Below are positions 1-10,430 of a stretch of DNA of 34,490 nt, one piece after another. Position numbers and translations under genes: made by a program. The DNA is taken from assembly GCA_019693395.1 (NCBI GenBank), contig JAAMXP010004567.1, forward strand, positions 1,968 to 36,457. The letters run 5' to 3'. Source of the stretch: Ettlia oleoabundans (lineage: Eukaryota > Chlorophyta > Chlorophyceae > Chlamydomonadales). Below the pieces are notes generated by a model that did no database searches, was not told where the DNA came from, and saw only the letters and a list, made by a program, of their open reading frames with translations. How positions within the stretch are numbered: the stretch's first letter is position 1; the number at the start of each line of letters is the position of its first letter.

Positions 1-115
1 GGGGGGGCGGGGCGTGTGGCAGGCAGTTCGTGTGATGCCGTGAGGGTGGCGCAAGCGAAGGCCCAGCGGCACAACTGAGCGCTACGCGATCCATAACAGA
101 TCGGCCTTTCTTCTA

Positions 116-510
<395 letters not shown>

Positions 511-979
511 GGTGCTGGACTGACCGGCGGCAGTGTCGCAGAGCGGTGGCAACAGCAGGGCACGGCGCTGGGGCGCGGCGGCTGCGCGAGGTAGCTTCTT
601 GATTGGGCGTATCGAGGATGCTCGCGACAAGGAGGTTGCTACAGATGTGGCCGCTCTGCTGGCGGGCATCAGGTGCCACCGATAGTTCGGGGAAGCAGAC
701 CTACAGGGACCCGATGGCGATCGACGACAGAATATTTGCAAGAAGGGTCGTTCTTTGACGCCAAGTGCGGATTGCTTTGTGCCATAGAGCGCGCGCGGAG
801 ACGCTTGCGTGGCAGTTCCACCAACATGGGAAACCCTGATGATGGGCCACTTTCCTGAGTACAACGCGTTCCCTTCTTGTCTTCAGAACATCTTTGGCTG
901 TGCGATTCTGCAGATCAACCTTTCCCTGTGTTCCAGTCAGTTGTGACTTTTACGACGGGCTGGCCAGACAGGGGAGGCC
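511..979. promoter_or_regulatory. Divergent intergenic region between METTL26-like and malic enzyme genes
   Basis: This 469-bp gap separates two genes pointing away from each other and so should hold both promoters. If the METTL26-like protein starts at ATG 669 instead of 510, part of this stretch is coding and the shared region shrinks to about 310 bp. I see no clear TATA box or recognisable factor site. Confidence 0.4.
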
Positions 980-3900
980 ATGCTGCAGGCGCAGGCGGCA
1001 TGGTGCAGAGTACTCAATCGTGCCAGGGGCGGCCGTAGGTTGTCGGACAGTTTGGAGGACTGGCTGCGCAGGTGCGGCTGCAACTCATAGTGGAATGCGG
1101 TCTTTAACGACAAAGCTTTAAGGCAACCGGCGCTCCCCTTATAATGTGGGTGGGTTGGGTGAGGTGCCCCCCGCCCTTGTCGGTCCCCGCCCCTTCAGCT
1201 GTTTCAACCCATCCGCCCTCCGCAGGCCCTACTCTGATGCTGCGTCCTTCCCATGTAAGTCCCCACTGTTTGAAGCAGCTGCCCGGCCAGCCTTTCAGCC
1301 CGACCTGGCATGCTGCGATGTCGGCGGACCTACCGGCTTTCATCAGCTGCACCCACTTTGCTCTTCAGCACGTTCTTTCTTACTTTTGTAATCGCCTTCC
1401 CTTGCAGCCTTGCCTGCATGTATATTCTCCTGCCCTCGTGCCCACATGCCTGCCCTGTTTGTTCATTCCACCCGGCTGGCAATCAGTTCCAACGATATTC
1501 TTCTTTCTCAACCATTCCCCCACAGACGAGTCCAAAGAATTCCTGAACATCTCCGTGGCTCGTTCCCGCGGCGTGGATGTTCTTCACGACCCCGTCTCAA
1601 ACAAGGGCACAGCACACCCCTTGGTGGAAAGAGAGCGCTTGGGCCTGAGGGGGCTGCTGCCGCCGCGGGTGCTGACGATGGCGCAGCAGGTGGGACAGGG
1701 GAGTGTGGAAAGCGTGTCGCAAAAATGCGGGAAAGAGGTGGCGATGCAAATCGCTAATGCGATGGGGTCGAGTTTGCAACCATTGTGGTGGTGATGCTGG
1801 TACACAGCAACAGATAACGATTTGGAAGGGGTAAAGTACTTCATCGTGCTATTGGGCCCCAGGTGCATGCGTATTGGTGGATGTCCGCATTCATGCCCTG
1901 CTGCTGGCGTGGCGTGCATGGCTTATGCAAGCATATCTGCCTGCCTGCCTGCCTGCCCGCCCGCCTGCTGCCTGCCTGCCCATTGACATGATCAACACAA
2001 AGCGCGAGCCCATTGATGCTGTTCATTTCAAGCCTGGCCTGCCTGCCTGCGTGCCTCCCGCCTGGCTGTTTCGCTGCAGAAAGCCCGGGCGTTGGACCGT
2101 TACTGGCACGGGTACGACTACATAGAACCCTCACAGGTGTGTGTGATGCTGTAGTGTGCCCTTCTTGGTAGGCAGCTGCTGTAACGACCTCGTACAGGTT
2201 GGTGTGCAGTGTTGATTACCTCATCATGGGTGGTTGAGCTCCTGGGTAGAGGTGCAGCCAAACGCGGAGCTCAACTACCTCATGCCATTCCAGTTGCCGG
2301 TTAACGTTGATATGGCTGCTTTGTGTTACGCGCGCCCTTGTGCTCAACGCTGGCTTCAAGTTGGCTGCTGGTCGTGTTTGATGTCGCTTGCGAGGCGTCT
2401 GCTTCGTGCTTCACTTGGAAAGTGCATGCACACATGGTATTAATGGTCTTGCCACTTGGTGATCTGTCCCCGCAGGTGGAGAGTGGCGGCGTGACCCATG
2501 AGCACACCCGCAAGTGGCTCTGCCTGCAAGAACTGCAGGTGAGTGCCCGAGCAGTTCAGGTGGCTGAGTATGTACCAAATGTCTGGGGTGGCTGGATGGA
2601 TGTCTTGCCATGCTAAATGAGGCAGTTGCTGGGTGCCCCTGCTTGCCTTCTGTGGTTGGGTGGCTCATGGACCTCCCATATGCGGGGTTGAGTGGCGGAG
2701 GGTGTGGCTGATGACGTCGAGGAGTACACGACTTTTGCATGTGGATGCTCTTGCCATTCCGTAGGACCGCAACGAGACACTGTTCTACCGCCTGCTGTGC
2801 GAGAACTTTGTGGAGATGGCGCCCATCATCTACAGTGAGCGGGTGGTGTGCGCCCGCACGGCTGTGTTGTACATTGGGGACGAGTGGTTGGGACGGGCGT
2901 GCACCGGTGGGCAAGGCTTATTTGCCGGGTTTGGACATGCGAGTTTTAGTGGTTGGAGTCTGTTTGCCAGCCGGACAGGTGGTAACGATAGGTGCACGTA
3001 TTGCACAGTGCTCTCCGGCCGCGGTCTAACTGGGTGCCGGGCATGCGCCTGGCCAGCAGCTGTTGCTTGCCAGCATGACCATAGTCTTGTCCATGCCAAA
3101 GGATCCATTCTGCTCACTTACAATCAAATGCGGGGATTGCCCAACTCCCCACTGCCTTTGCCTTGCTTCTGCAGCTCCTACTGTCGGCTGGGCGTGCCTG
3201 AACTACCATAAATTGTACCGCCGCCCTCGTGGCATGTACTTTAGCGCCAATGACCGTGGAGAAATGGTGAGGGAAAAGTTGAAGCAGCATCAGCAGAGGT
3301 GGCGCAGCAGTAGAAACGGAGCCACAGCAGTTGCCGAATGGTGCTTATTGACAGCGGTAGCAGGACACATAGCCAAAGCAAATGCAGGATAGAAAAGGCA
3401 GCAATTTCGGCACCAGCCACATGCAAACATCAACAAATAATTGAATCACCAGCTCTTATGACAGAAGGTGTGCACGCTATCATGTATCCCTGCAGACCTC
3501 CATGGTGTGGAACTGGCCGCATGAACACGTGGATGCCATTGTTGTCACAGACGGCTCACGCATCCTTGGACTAGGTGCGTATGCGTCCTTGCCTTATTGA
3601 TTGGTTCTTTAGTAAATAACAAACTGCTCAGTTCTACACATGGCCGGCTTGCCAGCAGCAGGCGGCAGCAGTTGGGGCCTCCAAAAGCTCATAACTCCCA
3701 GTTCGTGTCCTCTCATATGCGCAAGTTCACAATCACAACCATATATCGCATGCGTCTGCTTGGCGTTGCATTGTGCCCTACACCTACAGGTTGTTACGCA
3801 GGTGCCGAACTTTGCTGCTGATACTGTGCCCTGCAGGTGACTTGGGAGCCAACGGATTGGGCATAGCAGTGGGAAAGCTGGATCTGTATGTGGGAGGTGG

Positions 3901-6900
3901 GTGGGCTTGGTTATCAAGTAAGACAAGCGGTTGGTTGCCGAGTCTCTCTATGATGCTGTGCTAAATATTTGTTGCCGACAATTGTGTCAGGCGAGAGTTT
4001 GCCATGTGGTGCTATGGCTAACCTATCTGTTCCAATCTTCGTCAAGCTGCATTCACCCTGCAACACTCTCCCTGCCTCCCCCGCAGCTGGAGGCTTCAAC
4101 CCCGGCCGAGTGCTGCCCTGTGTGATTGATGTGGGCACCAGTAATGAGCTGCTGCGTAGCGAGCCCTGGTGAGTGACGGCTGGCTGGTCCTACTTGGTCG
4201 GGATGACTGACAGCTGGTTGTTTTCAAATCAAAGGTGGCGCCAGCTCCACTGTCCTGCTTCGCTCTTTCCTAAGTCTGTTGTTGTTTCCCCACCTCCTTT
4301 GTTGAAGGTACATGGGCCTGAAGCAGCCCCGCCTACGAGGAGATGCCTACTATGAGGTGATGGACGAGTTTGTGGCGGCGGTGATGTCGCGCTGGCCCAG
4401 GGCGGTGCTGCAGGTCAGGCACTCCTCAAACTTGAGAAGCCGTCATTTGCGTGCATAGTAGCGTGCGGGGGTGTGTGTGAGTAGGGTAGGGTGGGCGGTT
4501 GTGAAGGAACGGGCTGTTGCGCTGGGCCGGGCCAGAGTAGCATCAGCACAACAATCACAAGCTTGTAAACGCGGAAACCAAAAATTGCATCACATCCGTT
4601 CTTTCTGCGTAGTTCGAGGATTTCAACATTGACCATGCCGCCCCCCTTCTGGAGCGATACAGATATAGCGTGAGCGATAGAAATACTTCTGTGTGATACC
4701 TAACTTGTTGTTGGGGGCTTTGGGGAGGGTTGGCAGTGTTGTTGTCTGCAAACAACAAGCACGTGTGTCCACTAGATATGGACCACCTTCTTACGTACCA
4801 ACCAGTATGCTGCATGGCACACTCGCTGGGACAGGATCCTTGCGTGCATGTAGAGCTGTACAGCACGTCAGCAATATTGCCAGCTGCTGCATGCCCACAA
4901 CTGCTGTGTGAATCCCGTTCCTTCTGCCCCCAACCCCTATCTCCATCCTCCCACCCACACTACACCACCCTGCGCCACCTTGACTTTGTTCACGTGGATG
5001 CTGGTTGCAGCACTGCGTGTTCAACGATGATGTGCAGGTGCGCCGTTCTCTAACTGCTGCCCATGCGGTGATCCTCCCACATCCCCCATATACAGCGCGC
5101 CTGTGCCACCTGTGCCCAGTTGGCCTGATTTGCCCATTCCCAAATTTGTTCACTTGCCTCTGCTCTGTGCTGTGCAAATGGCGTGCCTGGTCGGCAAGCT
5201 GCTCCCTCTATACCGAAGCCAGCTTGTTGATTGTTGGATACTCTCCCAGCTTGGCTTGGTTGTTCTACCTGGTAAAAAAACTCCACAGCCCTCCTGTTCT
5301 GTCTGTCTTGCAGGGCACAGCAGCAACAGCACTGGGCGGGTTATATGGGGCGCTTGCAGTGGCCGGCAAACCTGCCTCAGGTGCGCTGCCAAGCATGTTG
5401 TGCATTGCTGGTGCCAAGCCTGCCTGCAAATACAGCTTAAACCATTGCCATTGCATGAAAGGTTGTGAAACCGTCTATGCAATATGCAAAATACATCATT
5501 TGCAGTTGACTTACCGAGGCCAGTATTCATGCTGCCAGGCTCCGAGCTCCTGCACGCGTGCATATTACACGCTGCCTAACATGCTGGATTGTGTTTCGCC
5601 TGTGCAGCGCTGGCAGACCAAAGGTTTGTTGTGTTGGGCGCGGGCTCTGCTGGCATGGGTGTGGTGTCAACAATAGCTCAAGGTGAGTGATGAGGGTGGG
5701 TGGGGCTGCAGCTGCCAAGCCCTGCATTGTTTGCAGACTGCCAGCGACAGGGGTTGATAGCCCAGGGCTGCCGCTGAGAGTGCTGCTGCAAGCTGGTTGC
5801 CTCAAGCAGGTTGTCAGCAACACCGCAAGTGTCTAGAAGCGGCCAGTTGGCCTCCTGCTGAGAACGCAGTGATAATCATGCCGGCTGAGTGTGCTTCTAG
5901 CTGCCTGCTCAGTAATTTTCTTGGCTGCCTGCTACAATCGTGTCCCTAACCGCGTGTTACCCCTGCTATGGCACCCCTGTTCCTCTTCGCTGTCCAGGCA
6001 TGGTGAAGCACGGGCTTTCTAAGGAGGAAGCGGCCTCACACTTTCATGTGCTTGACCAAAGCGGGCTCATCACGCATGAGGTGCATGCTGAGCCGGCAGC
6101 ACAGCACAGCAAGGCAGCCCCCAGCGAACGGTCAGAAGAATTTCTTCGCCCTGCCTTGACCTTTTCCTGCTTTCTACACACTGTGCTCACAGACCTGCCT
6201 TGTGCATGCTGTGCCTTGATGCAGCGTGCGGGAGTGCAGGCACATGTGGCGGCCTTTGCCCGAAAAGACGGCAGCAAAGGTGTGTGCAGGTGTAAATGCG
6301 TGTAGAGATGTGTGTTGTTGCTGCCTGGCACGTAGCCTGCTGCACTATGACTGGCGACTCCTGCTCTCTTGGGCTCTTGCTTGCCATCTGTCTGCCGCCT
6401 GCCAGCCCACCTGCCCTCCTGCCTGCCTACAGAGGGCGAGCAGCTGTTGGAGGTTGTGCGGCGGGTGCGTCCCACAGCTCTGATTGGGCTGGCTGGTGCT
6501 GGCCGACTGTTCACTCCAGAGGTGCTCAAGTGAGTGACTGAGACCAGCCTGAGGTCAAAGCCTGGCATGATACTCGAGTGCCTGGCCTGGCTTTTGCTGC
6601 CTCCTGCCTGTAGCACTGTCACTTGCCTTTCAAGCTGCTCTGCATGAGGTTACTGTGTGTGTAATCAAGCAGTGGCTGCCTTTGTCGAAGTTGTAGCATG
6701 CCACACTCTTCTCTTCTTCACACACTCATAGAGCTTCGATTGTGCTCACGTGTGCATGCGTTAGCCGACCATTACTGCACTCTACTGCTTGTACTGCAGG
6801 CTCATGGCGCAGTACAACGAGCGCCCCATCATCATGCCGATGAGCAACCCCACCTCCAAGATGGAGTGCACCCACGAGGAGGCTCAGCGACACTGTGAGG

Positions 6901-8724
6901 TGCGGAAATGCCAGTTGCACGGCCTGCTGTACAGCCTGGCTGTGCTCTTATAGTATTGCCAAGGTATCGGCTTGCCTTTGGGCAGCAAGCACCTGCTCTT
7001 GAGTTTCGGCAGTGGGCACTTTGTCCTTGCTTTGTCTCAAAGAGAACGAAAGAGGTTGCTTGTAACAAAACTATCTGACATGATTGCAGGGCCGTGCAAT
7101 CTTTGCCTCTGGGTCTCCACAGCCAGACGTACACTTCAATGGCAGGAAGTGCGCCGCCAGCCAGGCCAACAACATGTGAGTGCACCCCGACAGCTGCATT
7201 CACACCACCCAAAAGCCACCTGTGCCTACTGCTGACCGTTGGCAGTACTACTGCTCGCCCTGCTGCCTGATCTGCACAGAGGCCATGCTGCTAGTTGTAA
7301 GCCTGCCCTACCCACCATGCTGCCGGCCCGCTCCTCAACTGCTCTTTGGCGTGTGTATCTACTGCAGGTACATCTTCCCGGGCGTAGCTCTGGGCGCCTT
7401 TTTGGCTCGAGGAAACATCGTGACGGATGGCATGCTCACGGCGGCAGCAGAGAGCCTGGCTACGTGAGTGGATGGGGCGGGGACTTGCAACTGCTGATAA
7501 ATGGACATGAATCATGCTGTTGTACTCAGTTCCCTTCGGAAGCGTCAGGCTTGGTGGGCCTGATTTGCTGCCATGCAAGGAATTTACCTGTCAACTCTGG
7601 GCGGAATGCACTCTGCAACAGCAGTTCGCAGCAATGACTGTGTCCCCACTGCCCGAACCTTTGCATAAACAAGCGTGCGACGCACCTATGGCCTGCCCGA
7701 CTGCCTGCCTGCAGCATGTTGACGCCCGAGGATCTGGCGGCGGGGCGGGTCTACCCTGATATGCACAAGATCAGGTGTGGGTGTGTGTATGGGCGTGTGC
7801 ATGTGGGTGTGTATGTGCTTGGTGGTTTGATGGGTAGCTCGGTTGGGTCGATGAGGGCAAAAGGGACGTGGTGCGTCGTGCGTGGGCAATTTGAGCCCTG
7901 GATTGCTTCTTGCTTCAATTGCGATCACCTCATTGCTGCTGCGTAGGGACATTTCCCTGAGTGTTGCATTGGAGACCATGAAGGCGGCAGCGGAAGAGGG
8001 CCACCTCCACAACGCCAATGCAGTAAGCACCCCAGGGCCGGGCCCTCCACCACCACCACCACCACCACACGCATGCACGCATGCACGTCATCCCCATTCC
8101 AGAAGTGATGTTCACAACATGCATTTCGCAGTATTCAAACGCATTGCACACACTTTGCTGCGGCAACAACAAGCCTGCTTTGATTCTTGAGTGGATTGCT
8201 GACGCACTTTCTCAACTGCCGGCACCCACCAGATGCGGGAGATGTCCCACGGCGATGACCACCTGAGGCGCTACATCCATAAGCACATGTGGGCTGCTGC
8301 CTGAACAACGCTCTCTTGCTGCCACCGCTGCCTTTGCCGTTTAACCATCATTCTCGGCCGTCGAGAGTGCCTGCTTGTTTCCCGCTTGGCCTGCCAGTGG
8401 ACCGCTTGGCCGTGCTGCTTTACAGCGCCTGCCAGCATGGCGCTTTTGTTGCCTGCTGTTCACAGCAAGCTGGAAATGGCCGACTGCCAGCTGGATGCAG
8501 CAAATGCGCTTCTTTGGCATGCAGCACGACGCCGAGTGCCACACACCATCCCTGCCTATGCTGCCCACCATCCACAAAAGTGTTGTTCTTTTCTTGAACA
8601 ACTCAATTGTTGCCCCTGGTAGTTGCTAGCCTGCTCATCCATCTGTTGCTGCTTGAATTCGCATGCATTGCTGTGCAGGTACTGGCCCCACTACACGACC
8701 CTGCTCCCGCCAAACCCAACGTGA
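980..8724 (+). CDS. ME: Malic enzyme, mitochondrial NAD-ME type, 26 exons
   Basis: Oxidatively decarboxylates malate to pyruvate and CO2. Exons: 980-1071, 1226-1254, 1526-1689, 2080-2136, 2252-2299, 2476-2538, 2765-2834, 3175-3266, 3496-3574, 3837-3896, 4087-4168, 4308-4413, 4613-4669, 5011-5037, 5314-5380, 5608-5682, 5998-6080, 6225-6279, 6433-6529, 6800-6899, 7090-7175, 7368-7463, 7715-7774, 7947-8022, 8233-8288, 8679-8724. Joined they give 1,923 nt, 640 residues plus TGA, in phase throughout. Seen: [20 protein letters not shown] near residue 70; IIYTPTVG with the catalytic Tyr (about 174); [10 protein letters not shown] with the catalytic Lys (about 248); metal ligands in QFEDF and FNDDVQ (about 314-342); Rossmann LGAGSAGMG (about 374); C-terminal [10 protein letters not shown]. 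The Arg-rich start ([18 protein letters not shown]) suggests a mitochondrial presequence. Least certain are exons 1-2 and the exon 5 acceptor (2252 or 2258). NAD rather than NADP use is inferred from overall resemblance to plant NAD-ME. Confidence 0.95.
1937..1982 (+). repeat. TGCC/CTGC simple repeat in a malic enzyme intron
   Basis: An imperfect tetranucleotide run of CTGC/CTGCC units lies in the intron between exons 3 and 4. A shorter copy sits near 2035-2060, just before the acceptor. It fits the low-complexity intron sequence seen across this window. Confidence 0.8.
8046..8089 (+). repeat. CCA trinucleotide run followed by ACGCATGC repeats
   Basis: About eight CAC/CCA units are followed by two to three ACGCATGC units. 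They lie in the malic enzyme intron 8023-8232, about 25 bases after its donor. Confidence 0.8.
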
Positions 8725-9452
8725 GGGCGCCATCATTCGAGCAGGTCTCAGCTCTCACTCAACCACCTTCGCAGCTTGCGCCGCTGCAGCTGATGCAAAC
8801 AGCACCCCTCCTGATCAGTTGCGGCAGCGGACACGTCGAGATATTGCAGGTAGCACGTGTATGCTACAATTATGGATTTCTAGCCCCTGCTACCCCTTGA
8901 AGTGGCAGTGGCACGGCTCCGTGCCACGATATCGCGGAGGTGCTGCCAAGGCAGATGGCCCTGCTCGAAGTGGGCTAGAACCTATTTTCGTCCACAACTC
9001 ACATGTTGAGGCAACAACGGCATTGCTTTTCAAGCAAAGAATGTGACTCCCACTCACAACTGCTCCTGCCACAAATGCTTGCTGGGACTGTACTACCCAT
9101 AGACAGCTTGTCAGTTGCTCCCTGCTGATTCTTCTCCTTGGCATTTCTGTTCTTGTACTCCCTTCTCCTACTCCCTTCTCCCGGACATCTATCTTTTTGA
9201 ATTATTCTCTGCCTCTATTTATGACGTACATCCGACGCATGCTGAAACTTCAGACGGCAACTTTGAAATCGGTCAAAAAGTGCGGGTTGTGCAGGGCAGC
9301 GCTGGATGACGCTGCTGCAAGGCTCAGCCGCTTTTCCATCAACGTGGGGAAAAGGCAGCAAGGAAGGATAAGAAGTGCGAGAAGGCAGTTGAGAAACCAA
9401 AGGCAGCTGAAAGAGAGGGAGCAGCTTTTGCCCAATCGATCTCAGGTTTGGC
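8725..9452. other. Convergent 3' intergenic region (malic enzyme / APC11)
   Basis: This 728-bp stretch lies between the malic enzyme stop and the APC11 stop, so it should contain both 3' UTRs. I find no TGTAA on the plus strand or TTACA for the minus gene within it. It holds the 20-bp palindrome at 8908-8927 and a pyrimidine-rich run near 9125-9190. No credible coding region was seen. Confidence 0.5.
8908..8927. repeat. Perfect 9-bp inverted repeat with 2-nt spacer
   Basis: The arms GTGGCACGG (8908-8916) and CCGTGCCAC (8919-8927) are exact reverse complements separated by CT. They lie 184 nt past the malic enzyme stop. In RNA this would fold into a GC-rich hairpin with a slightly opened loop. 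A role in 3'-end formation or as a dyad protein site is inference only. Confidence 0.7.
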
Positions 9453-10057
9453 TCAGTTGTCAGAGTCCTCGCCGCCAATCACCGCCTGCTTGAACTCCCA
9501 CTGACGCCGGCAGAAGGGGCACTTCTGCTCGGTCTGGCTTGACAGCCACCTGCAGCAGCATGGCCAGGGCTTCATAACGCATCGACAACAGCTACACATA
9601 ATCGGCTGTCGAGCATTGCGGGTGGGAAATGGGAAAGTGGAATGTTCACGCTTTGGAGTGGCACCATGGCTGCCGCCACAGCTGGCAGCAATGGCCGCAC
9701 CTGTTGATGCACTGCAGGTGGAAGGCGTGGGTGCAAATACCCCAGACCACGGGGCTGTCATCACCGGGAAATTTTCCGTCGGGTGGACAGCCGTCAAAAG
9801 GCATGCGGCAAATGCCGCATACGTCATCTCCTGCAGGGTGAGGGCGGATTTTCAGGCGTCAGTGCAGCGACCACGATGCGAGCCTAATGCCGTGCGGTCC
9901 AATGGAAACAGACGGGTGATTGTGGTTTTCCCATTGATGGATGATGGAAAGAACATTCACCAGCAACAGCTATGCAGACAGAGCGCAGCGGCCCACCTGC
10001 GTTCCAGGTCCAGCTGGCGACGGCATGCCACTTCTTGATGCGAACTTCAAACGTCAT
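9453..10057 (-). CDS. APC11: APC11, RING-H2 subunit of the anaphase-promoting complex
   Basis: Catalytic RING subunit of the APC/C ubiquitin ligase, which recruits the E2 enzyme during mitosis. Three minus-strand exons, 10057-9997, 9830-9701 and 9549-9453, join in phase to 288 nt, 95 residues plus TGA. The N-terminus (VRIKKWHAVASWTWNAGDD, about residues 5-23) and C-terminus (CPFCRRQWEFK, 74-84) are diagnostic for APC11. RING ligands are C25, C28, C53, H55, H58, C61, C74 and C77. The loop GCPPDGKFPGDDS (34-46) keeps one Cys where human, plant and yeast APC11 have three, so an extra zinc site may be missing. A short acidic tail (GGEDSDN) follows. The start is the only ATG matching the conserved N-terminus. 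The gene is head to head with the SKI8 homologue, 373 bp apart. Confidence 0.93.
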
Positions 10058-10430
10058 CGGCGCTGCCGCTGCAAGGCTGCTGCCGTACTGTCAGGCAAGC
10101 CCTTGAGCAGGGCCGCCGCCTGCCTGCGTGCAGCCAAGATCACTTACTGCCCACACTCTTACACGTGCATACTGACGAGCTACGGAGTCGCTATTGTTTG
10201 GGGGCAGCGAACAATTGCTGAAAGGCGGTGCGCATTAAACGGGAAGGGTTTCCGCCCGAGTGTACTACACGCTGTCCCGCGGCTCGGACTTACTTGGGTT
10301 GGACAGGGGCTGAGCTGTTGTGGTGTCTGTGATCATTCGTGATTACGGCTCCTATACCCCAGACACCTGCAGATCGCTGCAAGACACTCAATGCTCTTCA
10401 GCAGCCTGGCTTGCACTTAACTCGCTCGAA
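10058..10430. promoter_or_regulatory. Divergent promoter region between APC11 and SKI8
   Basis: This 373-bp gap separates two start codons facing away from each other, so both 5' UTRs and promoters must fit here. The plus-strand frame is open upstream of the SKI8 ATG, but nothing upstream resembles the family. I identify no named motif. Confidence 0.45.
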
